Shown one piece after another: positions 1-5,949 of a stretch of DNA of 8,411 nt. The notes beneath the pieces are model-generated. The model did not search any database. It saw nothing but the letters and a program-made list of their open reading frames with translations, and was not told where the DNA came from. The DNA lies in assembly GCA_964638815.1 (NCBI GenBank), contig CAZXBB010000442.1:1-8411 (forward strand). Direction: 5' to 3'. Source of the DNA: CAZXBB01 sp964638815. GTDB taxonomy: Bacteria; Planctomycetota; Phycisphaerae; Phycisphaerales; SM1A02. Each line of letters opens with the position of its first letter. Position 1 is the stretch's first letter. Both the position numbers and the translations under genes were made by a program.

Positions 1-22
1 GGGGGGCGACGCCGGCAACGCC

Positions 23-56
23 GGGCCGCCGGAACCACCGGGCCGAAAGGCGGCCC
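23..56. other. GC-rich inverted repeat at left edge
   Basis: GGGCCGCC (23-30) is the exact reverse complement of GGCGGCCC (49-56), giving an 8-bp stem with an 18-nt loop. No T-tract follows on either strand, so it is not a standard intrinsic terminator. It could be the end of an upstream transcription unit or part of a control region for rpsA. The window is cut too close to its left side to decide. Confidence 0.4.
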
Positions 57-65
57 CGTCTCCGG

Positions 66-94
66 CTCACCGCTCGACCGCTTTCCGCTATAGT
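66..94 (+). promoter_or_regulatory. Putative sigma70-type promoter of rpsA
   Basis: TATAGT at 89-94 matches the -10 consensus at 5 of 6 positions. CTCACC at 66-71, 17 bp upstream, matches the -35 consensus at only 3 of 6. Transcription would start near position 101 and give a leader of about 135 nt before the S1 start codon. The -10 box is unusual in such GC-rich surroundings, which is the main support. The -35 is weak. Confidence 0.45.
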
Positions 95-236
95 CCCCGA
101 TTCGCCGGATTCCGGCTCCTGGCCGACGCGCGTCGGCTCCGGGCCCGGCCCGAACCTGACGCCGCGGTGCGTTGCCGCGGTGCGCCCCGGTCCCTGGCTC
201 CGCAGGGTCGGGCTCAATTCCAGAGTCTTCAACCCA
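95..236 (+). promoter_or_regulatory. Hairpin-rich leader of rpsA
   Basis: The presumed 5' leader holds several self-complementary stretches. There is a perfect 16-bp palindrome, GCCGACGCGCGTCGGC, at 122-137. A CCGCGG/CCGCGG stem (162-167 with 175-180) has a 7-nt loop and lies inside a direct repeat GCCGCGGTGC (161-170 and 174-183). The 40 nt just before the start codon have low secondary structure and no clear Shine-Dalgarno. Ribosomal protein S1 represses its own mRNA in E. coli through a structured leader lacking a strong Shine-Dalgarno. A similar arrangement here is an inference. Confidence 0.35.
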
Positions 237-2003
237 ATGGTAGATCACAATCTGATTCAGTTGATCGGGCTCGACGAGTCCGAGGTGGACGCCCTCGTGG
301 GCGGTGCGTTCGGCACCGATGTCGCCGAAGGCAACATGGACAGCCTGCTCTCGGGCGAGATCCAGAACTTTCAGCCGGGCACGATCCTCCAGGGTCGCGT
401 CGTCGGCAAGGCCGGCGATGATGTCGTCATCGAAGTCGGGCTCAAGTCCGAGGGGCTCGTCAACAAGAGCGAGTTCGACAACTTCGACGACATCGAGAGC
501 GGCGACACCGTCGAGGTGCTGCTCGAGGCCATCGAGGACGAGGCCGGCATCATCAAGCTCTCGAAACGCAAGGCCGACCGCATCCGCGGCTGGGAGCAGA
601 TCCTCCAGACGAAGGCCGAAGGCGACATCGTCGAGGGTCGCGGCATGCGGAAGATCAAGGGCGGGCTCCTCGTCGACATCGGCGTGCCCGTCTTCATGCC
701 GGCGTCGCAGGTTGACATCCGCCGTCCCAGCGACATCGGCGAGTACATCGGCAAGACCATCCGCGCGTGCATCCTCAAGATCGACGAGGAGCGCCGCAAC
801 ATCGTGATCAGCCGGCGCAAGCTCATCGAGCACGAGCGCGAGGAGGCGAAGCGCACGCTGCTGTCGCGGATCAACATCGACGACCTGGTCACGGGAACCG
901 TCACGAACATCGCGGACTTCGGCGCCTTCGTCGATCTCGGTGGTCTCGACGGCCTGCTGCACATCACCGACATGAGCTGGGGTCGCGTGAGCCACCCGAG
1001 CGAGCTGGTCCGCGTGGGCGACAGGATCGAGGTGAAGATCCTCAAGATCGACCACGAAAAGGAGAAGGTCGCGCTCGGTCTCAAGCAGAAGGAAGCCTCC
1101 CCCTGGGAGAAGATCGAGGACAAGTACCCGATCAACAGCCGGGTCACCGGCAAGGTGGTCAACCTCGTCTCCTACGGCGCCTTCGTGCAGCTCGAGGAGG
1201 GCATCGAGGGTCTGGTGCACGTGTCCGAGATGTCGTGGACGACGCGCATCAACCATCCGAACGAAGTCGTCAGCGTCGGCGACGAGCTCGAGGTCGTCGT
1301 GCTCGACATCGACAAGGACAAGCAGGAGATCAGCCTGGGCATCAAGCAGACCCAGGTGAACCCGTGGGAGCTCGTCTCGCAGAAGTACCCGCCGGGCACG
1401 ATCATCAACGGCAAGATCCGGAACCTCGCCAACTACGGCGCGTTCATCGAGATCGAGCCGGGCATTGACGGCCTGCTGCACGTCTCCGACATGTCGTGGA
1501 CCGAGAAGATCTCCCACCCGAACGAGAAGTACAAGAAGGGCGACGAGGTCGAGTGCGTCGTGCTCGATATCGACCAGCAGAAGCAGCGGGTCGGTCTCGG
1601 CGTGAAGCAGCTCACCGAGGACCCGTGGCTCAACGCGATCCCGGACGCCTACAAGCCGGGCATGGTCGTACACGGCAAGGTGACGAAGATCACCAACTTC
1701 GGCGTGTTCGTCGAGCTCGAGCCGGGGCTCGAGGGTCTGCTTCACATCTCGGAGCTCTCCGACCAGAAGATCGAGAACCCGCAGGATGTCGTGAAGTCCG
1801 GCCAGGAGCTCGACGTCAAGATCCTCCGCGTCGACATCGAGGAGCGGAAGATCGGCCTCAGCCTCAAGCGCGCCCAGTGGGGCGAGGGCGACAGCGGAGG
1901 CGGCGACGAGCATCGCCACGAGTCGAAGGGCCCCGTCCCGTCGAAGGGCGGCATGGACGACCACGGAGCGCTCGGCACGGACAAGATCACGTTCGGCGGG
2001 TGA
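237..2003 (+). CDS. rpsA: 30S ribosomal protein S1 (six S1 domains)
   Basis: Ribosomal protein S1 binds mRNA on the 30S subunit and helps load and unfold it at initiation. The 588-residue product has six S1 (OB-fold) repeats at about residues 45-115, 130-198, 214-284, 299-371, 386-457 and 473-545. Repeats 3-6 carry the classic G-x-V-x-x-i-x-x-[FY]-G-[AV]-F-v-x-[LI] and EGL-[LV]-H-[VI]-S-[ED]-[ML]-S signatures. Repeats 1 and 2 are more divergent, as expected for the ribosome-binding half. A Gly/His-rich tail (about 548-588) follows. I chose ATG 237 because the conserved part begins soon after it. An upstream GTG at 180 would add 19 unconvincing residues, and ATG 336 is a shorter alternative preceded by GAAGG. 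No strong Shine-Dalgarno precedes 237. The gene looks monocistronic: a promoter lies at 66-94 and a terminator at 2032-2067. The family call is certain; only the start is open. Confidence 0.96.
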   Translation: MVDHNLIQLIGLDESEVDALVGGAFGTDVAEGNMDSLLSGEIQNFQPGTILQGRVVGKAGDDVVIEVGLKSEGLVNKSEFDNFDDIESGDTVEVLLEAIEDEAGIIKLSKRKADRIRGWEQILQTKAEGDIVEGRGMRKIKGGLLVDIGVPVFMPASQVDIRRPSDIGEYIGKTIRACILKIDEERRNIVISRRKLIEHEREEAKRTLLSRINIDDLVTGTVTNIADFGAFVDLGGLDGLLHITDMSWGRVSHPSELVRVGDRIEVKILKIDHEKEKVALGLKQKEASPWEKIEDKYPINSRVTGKVVNLVSYGAFVQLEEGIEGLVHVSEMSWTTRINHPNEVVSVGDELEVVVLDIDKDKQEISLGIKQTQVNPWELVSQKYPPGTIINGKIRNLANYGAFIEIEPGIDGLLHVSDMSWTEKISHPNEKYKKGDEVECVVLDIDQQKQRVGLGVKQLTEDPWLNAIPDAYKPGMVVHGKVTKITNFGVFVELEPGLEGLLHISELSDQKIENPQDVVKSGQELDVKILRVDIEERKIGLSLKRAQWGEGDSGGGDEHRHESKGPVPSKGGMDDHGALGTDKITFGG

Positions 2004-2031
2004 TCCAGGCGACCACCGTGTAAGAAACGAG

Positions 2032-2067
2032 AAAGGGCCCGCGGCGGGGACACCGCGGGCCCTTTTT
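2032..2067 (+). terminator. Intrinsic terminator of rpsA
   Basis: GGGCCCGCGG (2035-2044) pairs perfectly with CCGCGGGCCC (2053-2062) around an 8-nt loop. Five T residues (2063-2067) follow at once. Three A residues before the stem extend the pairing into the T run. It starts 28 bp after the S1 stop codon. Confidence 0.93.
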
Positions 2068-2102
2068 CCCGGATGTGTTCCCGGATGACTGACGCCCGCC
2101 TG

Positions 2103-2133
2103 AAAAAAAACCACCCACGGCCACAGCCGCGGG
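2103..2133 (-). terminator. Minus-strand intrinsic terminator
   Basis: Read on the minus strand, CCCGCGGC (2133-2126) and GCCGTGGG (2121-2114) form an 8-bp stem with one G-U pair and a TGTG loop. After TGG come eight consecutive T residues (2110-2103). It faces the rpsA terminator and would stop transcripts moving leftward from around 2550. No recognised gene lies on that side, which is why it supports a small leftward unit. It may instead simply insulate rpsA. Confidence 0.68.
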
Positions 2134-2304
2134 GGCTTTGTCTGCCGGGGCTCATTCCGGCGGAATCCGTTGCGAATCGGTCTCGTTCAGCCTGCGTCGC
2201 TCTGCGGCGCCGTCGGTCTCAGCCCCGCGTGCACCGGGGGCGAGCGTCGGCCCGCCGCGGCCCGAGGGGCCGACTCGCGCAGGCCGTCGTCCGGAGCGAT
2301 CGCC

Positions 2305-2467
2305 AGGTTCTGTCTGATGGATCGGGGGATCGCCCGAGTGCGGTGCTTCTCGTACTGGCAAGGAGTCGAATCGACGGCATATTCGCTGGATATTCCGAGA
2401 TTCGACGACGCAGCCAGGGCGGGAATGACCGTGCTCCGGCGGTTTCCGGATCCGTCAGACAGAACCT
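2305..2467. repeat. 163-bp nested inverted repeat, MITE-like
   Basis: The ends are 19-bp inverted repeats: AGGTTCTGTCTGATGGATC (2305-2323) and GATCCGTCAGACAGAACCT (2449-2467). They match at 18 of 19 positions, and the odd one would be a G-U pair in RNA. Further pairings continue inward in register: 2331-2334 with 2438-2441, 2336-2343 with 2429-2436 (two G-U pairs), 2355-2359 (CTGGC) with 2413-2417 (GCCAG), and 2365-2372 (GTCGAATC) with 2399-2406. The whole segment can therefore fold into one long imperfect hairpin. Terminal inverted repeats and a size below 200 bp fit a miniature inverted-repeat element. A structured RNA is the alternative. No target-site duplication is visible at the flanks (cgcc on the left, aaca on the right), and no transposase is present in the window. 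Confidence 0.6.
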
Positions 2468-2552
2468 AACACAGCGTCACGAACGTGATCAGCGTCAGGA
2501 TCGCCATTCGTTTGCGGTTATCAGTCATCGACATCACACTGCGAAGGAACAT
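2466..2552 (-). CDS. Small hydrophobic ORF, possibly truncated
   Basis: This 28-codon ORF reads leftward from ATG 2552 and stops at TAG 2468-2466. The N-terminal part is basic, and the peptide ends in MTDNRKRMAILTLITFVTLC: a charged stretch (DNRKR) followed by a 12-residue hydrophobic run ending in Cys. That looks like a signal or lipoprotein leader, or a tiny membrane peptide. GGAG lies 8 nt before the ATG, the best Shine-Dalgarno in this gap. The stop codon overlaps the outer end of the 163-bp inverted repeat, so the repeat may have cut off a longer secreted protein. A minus-strand terminator lies downstream at 2103-2133. No homologue is recognised. An intact leader peptide, a type-I-toxin-like peptide, or chance are all possible. 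Confidence 0.33.
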   Translation of the reverse strand: MFLRSVMSMTDNRKRMAILTLITFVTLC

Positions 2553-2560
2553 GATCTGAT

Positions 2561-2564
2561 CTCC
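2561..2564 (-). promoter_or_regulatory. Shine-Dalgarno of small minus-strand ORF
   Basis: CTCC on the plus strand reads GGAG on the minus strand, 8 nt before ATG 2552. The spacing is ideal. It is one of the two reasons, with the hydrophobic peptide, to take the short ORF seriously. Confidence 0.35.
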
Positions 2565-2660
2565 AGTTGTCCTCAACGCATGTATCAACCGCCGTGCCAG
2601 TCTACCAGGGGGAGCGCGAATCGCCATGACGATGTCGCCAAACGGCTTCTTTTCGGAACC

Positions 2661-4583
2661 ATGCCGATCCGGCGCGGGCGCATGTTGATCGCACGCAACG
2701 CCGCACGTCGCGTGTTGCGAACACTCACCGCGCTTCCGGTGGGCGCGGCCGTCGTTATGGGACCTGCCCTGCCGGCGGCGCCCCGTACCGCGGCGGCGAT
2801 GAGCGTGCAGGCGTTCGACGAGTCGCCCGCGACGTTACCGGACGCCGCCGGCGTCGTGAGCGCGTGCCTCGAGCTGCACCGCTGGGTCGAGCGTTTCGAC
2901 ACGCCGGCGCCGGACGCCCCGGAGGCCGCGCTGCCCATCGGCAACGCCACCGCGGTGTACGTCGCGCTGCGTCAACGGGGGCGCGTCGTCGGCACCGGCG
3001 TCGACGCGACGGGTGATGCGCTCATGATCCGCCGGGCGGCGGGGCGCGCCATGTCCGCGGTCCTCGGCGACGCGATGATCGCAAGCATGCCCGCGGACTT
3101 CCGCGAAACCCTGCTGGGCCCGTCGCTGACGACCGAGCTCGAGGTCGCGGGGGCGCTCGTCCCGCTTCCCGGACGTTCGTTCGAACGCATTGCCGAGCAG
3201 CTCGACCCCGGGCTCGACGGCGTCGCGATGCGGCGCGGCGGGACGACGACGTTCCTGTTCCCCGCGCAGATGCAAAACGCGAACACGGCGCGCAATCTCG
3301 CGGCGACGCTGCCGTCCCTGGCCGTCGATCTCGGTCTGCCGGCCCGCGAGCTGAGCGAGCTCGCACAGCGATTCGACGTCCGCGTCTATCGCTTTCGCAC
3401 GACGCACCTCGCGCAGCGCGCGCCCGGGCGTCGCCCCTTCGAGACCTTCCGCGGCGACGTCGTGGTTCCACAGGAGGCGATCGACAGGGAGGCCATCGAC
3501 GGGCTCGCCGAGGGTCTCACTGACCACATCTGCACGACGCTCTGGGCGCGCGACGAGCCGCTCGGCCTCATGGGCGACTACCGGCCCGTTCGCGACGATT
3601 ACGCGCCGCTCGTCGCACCGCCGCGGGACCAGGCGCTCGTCGCGTTCGCCCTCGCTCGCTACGCGGCGGTGCTCGGCGCGGATCCGCGCGGTCAGCGCGT
3701 GCGCGATGCCGCGAACGTCGTGCTCGTCGAGCTGAGCGTGACCGCCGAAGGCGAAGCCGACCCGCTCTCGGACCCCGAGGCGTGCGCCGCGATCGTGTAC
3801 GCGGCCACCGAGCTGCCGCGCGCGACCGACGAGCCGCTGGTGGCCGCCCTGCTCGAGGGCGCGGTGCGCGGCATCGTCGGGGCGTTCGCGCCGAATGGGG
3901 CGTTCGCGGTGCCGGCCGCAGCCGACGGAGCGGGCGCGCGACCGGAGCCCGTCACGGCCCACGGACAGGCGATGATCGCCGGCGCTCTGGCCCGCGCGCT
4001 CGTCGCCGTGCCCGGGCTGCTGCGCGCGAGCGGCGGCGACGAAGCGCTCGTTCGCGACGCCATCAACGCCGCGTGGGGCGCGGTCCCCGGGCATCGGCGG
4101 ATCTCGCTGCTGCCGTGGATCGCGTTCGCCGAGTTCGACCGGGCCCGCGCGCTCCGGGCGGCGCTGGTGAACATCGACCCGCTCCGCTCGCTCCGGGCCC
4201 TGCTGAACAGCAGCCGCATCGGGGCGGCGACGTCCTCCGGGCCGCCGGACATGGCCGGCGGCTTCCCCCTCCAGGGCGCCGGACCGGCCCGTGCCTCGGC
4301 CCAGACGACCCGCCCGGCGGCGTTCTCCGCCTGGGCGCTCCGGCAGCCGGCGCTCACCGGCGCCGACGAGCGACCCGTGGAAACGGAGCTGCACCTGCGG
4401 ACGATGCGCTTCCTCCGGCAACTGGCGGTTGACGACGACCTCCTCTGGTCGTTCCGGAGTCCCCTGCGGGTCAAGGGCGGTCTGCGGGCGGCGGCATGGG
4501 ACAGCGACCAGCCGGTCGCGGCCCAGGCGATGGGTCTCATCGTGGCGGCAGAGACGCTCGAGAGCCTCTCGGAGGGACGCTGA
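2661..4583 (+). CDS. Exported protein, possible AMMECR1-like plus alpha/alpha toroid
   Basis: The predicted product has 640 residues, is not recognised with certainty, and is probably exported. The N-terminus has several Arg residues (R12-R20), a hydrophobic stretch (about 21-40) and an Ala-rich cleavage zone (TAAA, 43-46). Residues about 90-250 resemble the AMMECR1 pattern: a strand-rich 'vYVALRQRGRVVGTG' start, a helix of small residues, an ELE...LVPLP segment, then PGLDGVAMRRG and FLFPAQM. The similarity is remote. Residues about 310-640 consist of amphipathic Ala/Leu helices punctuated by DMAGGF, SAQTTRPAAFSAW and KGGLRAAAW...PVAAQAMG motifs, typical of an (alpha/alpha) toroid as in terpenoid-cyclase-like or glycoside-processing folds. 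No catalytic residues can be assigned. ATG 2661 has only a weak upstream CGGA, and ATG 2682 is an equal alternative that keeps the signal peptide. The in-frame extension upstream looks non-coding. The next gene follows after 176 bp, with its own -10 box. Confidence 0.75.
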   Translation: MPIRRGRMLIARNAARRVLRTLTALPVGAAVVMGPALPAAPRTAAAMSVQAFDESPATLPDAAGVVSACLELHRWVERFDTPAPDAPEAALPIGNATAVYVALRQRGRVVGTGVDATGDALMIRRAAGRAMSAVLGDAMIASMPADFRETLLGPSLTTELEVAGALVPLPGRSFERIAEQLDPGLDGVAMRRGGTTTFLFPAQMQNANTARNLAATLPSLAVDLGLPARELSELAQRFDVRVYRFRTTHLAQRAPGRRPFETFRGDVVVPQEAIDREAIDGLAEGLTDHICTTLWARDEPLGLMGDYRPVRDDYAPLVAPPRDQALVAFALARYAAVLGADPRGQRVRDAANVVLVELSVTAEGEADPLSDPEACAAIVYAATELPRATDEPLVAALLEGAVRGIVGAFAPNGAFAVPAAADGAGARPEPVTAHGQAMIAGALARALVAVPGLLRASGGDEALVRDAINAAWGAVPGHRRISLLPWIAFAEFDRARALRAALVNIDPLRSLRALLNSSRIGAATSSGPPDMAGGFPLQGAGPARASAQTTRPAAFSAWALRQPALTGADERPVETELHLRTMRFLRQLAVDDDLLWSFRSPLRVKGGLRAAAWDSDQPVAAQAMGLIVAAETLESLSEGR

Positions 4584-4584
4584 C

Positions 4585-4600
4585 GCCGGCTGGTGCCGGC
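4585..4600 (+). other. Hairpin after exported-protein gene
   Basis: GCCGGC (4585-4590), loop TGGT, GCCGGC (4595-4600) forms a tight GC stem, extended by one pair (C4584-G4601). It starts directly after the TGA at 4581-4583. No T-tract follows, so any termination would have to rely on another mechanism. Confidence 0.45.
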
Positions 4601-4608
4601 GGGCTCCC

Positions 4609-4647
4609 GGGGGGCGCCGGGGGGGGACCGGGGGCCCCGGAGGGGGG
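4609..4647 (+). other. Strong G-quadruplex-forming tract
   Basis: Four G runs of 6 (4609-4614), 8 (4619-4626), 5 (4630-4634) and 6 (4642-4647) are separated by loops of 4, 3 and 7 nt. This satisfies the standard quadruplex pattern with at least five stacked tetrads. It lies on the coding strand between two genes, about 65 bp before the -10 box of the downstream gene. A role in stopping or pausing RNA polymerase is inferred only. Confidence 0.6.
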
Positions 4648-4685
4648 CCGAAGCCGCGGTGCGCCCCCGCCGGACGGGCCAAAAC

Positions 4686-4717
4686 TTGTGCGGCATTCGA
4701 TGCCTGCCGAATATACT
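4686..4717 (+). promoter_or_regulatory. Putative promoter of the STN-like gene
   Basis: TATACT at 4712-4717 matches the -10 consensus at 5 of 6 positions and sits in a short AT-rich island. The nearest -35-like hexamer, TTGTGC (4686-4691), is 20 bp away, which is longer than ideal. A start near 4724 would leave a leader of about 36 nt before ATG 4760 and would nearly exclude the upstream ATG at 4730. Confidence 0.45.
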
Positions 4718-4743
4718 TCGGGCATCCAGATGAGGAGAGCCCT

Positions 4744-4750
4744 GGAAGGA
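4744..4750 (+). promoter_or_regulatory. Ribosome binding site fixing start at 4760
   Basis: GGAAGGA ends 9 nt before ATG 4760. It selects this start over the much longer open frame from 4496 and over ATG 4730. Confidence 0.6.
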
Positions 4751-4759
4751 TCCACCCTC

Positions 4760-5770
4760 ATGAGACCCGATTCGAGCAAACTCATCCTGACGCTCGCAGC
4801 CGGCTGCCTGCTCGCGGCCGACGGCCTGGTGGCCACGCCGGCCCTCGGGCAGAGCCTGTCCGATCGCATCAACCACGCGCGGCAGGTCCGGTCGCGCGAG
4901 GGTGCCGACGGGAAAGGTCAGATGCTCGGCGTGCTCCTGTACACGGATCTGACGCTCCAGCTCAACGACACGCCGGCGCGCGAAGCGATTGACTACCTGA
5001 AGACCGCGCTCGGCCTGAACATCGTCGGTCGCTACAACGATGACCGCACCGGCATCGGTATCGACCCCGATACAGAGATCAACATCGACGTCACCAACAA
5101 GAACGCGCTCACCGTGCTCGAGATGATCCTCGCGCAGTGCGGCGACGAGATCGAGGAAGCCGCGTGGCAGTTGCGCGACGGCTTCGTCGAGATCGGGACC
5201 AAGGAACGCCTCTCCGCGCGGAGCGCGCAGGAAACGCGGTATTACCCCATTCGTGACCTGCTGTTCGAACCTCCGCGATACGACAACTCCCCGGACCTCG
5301 ACCTCGATTCCGCGCTGAGCCAGGGCCAGGGCGGCGGTCAGGGTGGTGGCGGCGGCGGTGGCGGCGGCTTCGGCGGCGGTGGCGGCGGTGGCAGCGGCGG
5401 CGGTGGCAGCGGCGGCGGTGGCGGCGGCTCGCTGATCGGCGGCCCGGCCGACGATCCCCAGCGACCGACCGAGATCGAGCAGGCCCAGCAGCTCGTGGAC
5501 CTCATCATGGAAATCGTCGAGCCGGATGCGTGGGTCGACAACGGCGGCGAGTACGCGACGATTCGCTACTACCAGGGCACGCTGATCATCCGCGCCCCCG
5601 ATTACATTCAGCGCCAGATCGGCGGGTATCCCTCCGCGGTCCGCCCGACGGGAGGATCCGCAGGCGCCGCCGGCCCGAGTCGGTACGTGACGTTCACGGG
5701 CGGCCTGTCGGAAGTGCAGCTCGCCGAGCTCAAGAGCCGAACCGTGGGCGGGGCCGCCGGGGGCAATTAG
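4760..5770 (+). CDS. Exported STN/secretin-N-like protein with Gly linker
   Basis: The product has 336 residues. A signal peptide (hydrophobic L8-A20) probably ends at ALG-Q31. A Cys at position 16 after LAAG is a poor lipobox, so lipoprotein anchoring is a weak alternative. Residues about 57-160 (LQLNDTPAREAIDYLKTALGLNIV...TNKNALTVLEMIL...) resemble the STN/secretin N-terminal fold, which in secretins and TonB receptors forms periplasmic contacts. A linker of mostly Gly (191-223) follows. A second small alpha/beta part (about 235-288) has the pattern 'I-EPDAWVDNGGEYATI...GTLIIRAPDYIQRQI', seen in secretin N-domains. The pore-forming secretin beta-domain is absent, so this is not a complete GspD/PilQ. 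It may be a periplasmic adaptor. It has its own -10 box and RBS and meets the next gene tail to tail. The exact role is unknown. Confidence 0.82.
   Translation: MRPDSSKLILTLAAGCLLAADGLVATPALGQSLSDRINHARQVRSREGADGKGQMLGVLLYTDLTLQLNDTPAREAIDYLKTALGLNIVGRYNDDRTGIGIDPDTEINIDVTNKNALTVLEMILAQCGDEIEEAAWQLRDGFVEIGTKERLSARSAQETRYYPIRDLLFEPPRYDNSPDLDLDSALSQGQGGGQGGGGGGGGGFGGGGGGGSGGGGSGGGGGGSLIGGPADDPQRPTEIEQAQQLVDLIMEIVEPDAWVDNGGEYATIRYYQGTLIIRAPDYIQRQIGGYPSAVRPTGGSAGAAGPSRYVTFTGGLSEVQLAELKSRTVGGAAGGN
5330..5428 (+). repeat. GGC/GGT low-complexity tract (poly-Gly linker)
   Basis: About 99 bp of repeated GGC and GGT codons, interrupted by single Gln, Phe and Ser codons, encode a flexible linker inside the STN-like protein. 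It includes GGGGSGGGG-type units. Such tracts are prone to slippage, so the length may vary between strains, and assembly errors are possible here. Confidence 0.85.
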
Positions 5771-5949
5771 CAGCCCGTTGAAGAACTGCAACGCCGCCTG
5801 AGCACACGATCATTGGCGCCGTAGCGCGTGTGATGCGACGATGCTCGCGCGCACCGCGCTCTTCGTCCGCGGCGCCGGGGCTCTGCGCCGCGCATCGGCA
5901 GAACCGGACGGACTCCGTCCGCGCGCCAGGCGTCGCGTCAGCCGTGGCG
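5771..5949. other. Convergent intergenic region with GC hairpins
   Basis: This is the gap between two genes that end toward each other. CGCGGCGC (5868-5875) pairs with GCGCCGCG (5885-5892) around a 9-nt loop. CGGACGGA (5905-5912) and TCCGTCCG (5914-5921) form a near-perfect 17-nt palindrome. Neither is followed by a T-tract on either strand. They are candidates for shared termination or mRNA-end protection, with no coding signal seen. Confidence 0.45.

Larger units (their letters stand above)
2004..2660. other. 657-bp intergenic region with minus-strand unit
   Basis: The plus frame stays open from 2073 into the next gene, but its translation is Arg/Ser-rich and shows no domain, so I do not count it as coding. 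The region contains the rpsA terminator, an opposing terminator (2103-2133), a direct repeat TTCCCGGATG (2066-2075 and 2078-2087), a nested inverted repeat (2305-2467) and a short minus-strand ORF (2466-2552). The stretch 2340-2660 is visibly less GC-rich than the flanking genes. No tRNA or rRNA was seen. Confidence 0.6.

Noticed and set aside
1..93. Possible C-terminal tail of an upstream plus-strand gene ending TAG at 91-93
   Set aside because: The translated sequence is basic and low in information, and the stop overlaps the rpsA -10 box. Nothing identifies it as coding.
2170..2469. Plus-strand ORF of 99 codons spanning the inverted repeat
   Set aside because: It runs through both repeat arms, has no Shine-Dalgarno and no recognisable domain. 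The palindrome accounts for this stretch better than a protein.
2477..2488. TCACGAACGTGA short inverted repeat as an operator
   Set aside because: Only five bp per arm, inside the small ORF and with no promoter nearby. It is too weak to call.
2073..2660. Long in-frame extension upstream of the gene at 2661
   Set aside because: It begins inside the rpsA terminator region and encodes Arg/Ser-rich sequence with no domain. A signal peptide begins only at 2661 or 2682.
2835..4682. Minus-strand ORF of 615 codons opposite the exported protein
   Set aside because: Its composition is Arg/Gly/Pro-rich, it shows no motifs, and it lies fully antisense to the better candidate.
5338..5541. Poly-proline minus-strand ORF
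   Set aside because: It is the antisense reading of the GGC/GGT linker tract.
3692..5791. Minus-strand ORF of 699 codons opposite the STN-like and exported-protein genes
   Set aside because: It is antisense to two genes with clear domains. It translates to Ala/Arg-rich low-complexity sequence, as expected for a GC-rich shadow frame.
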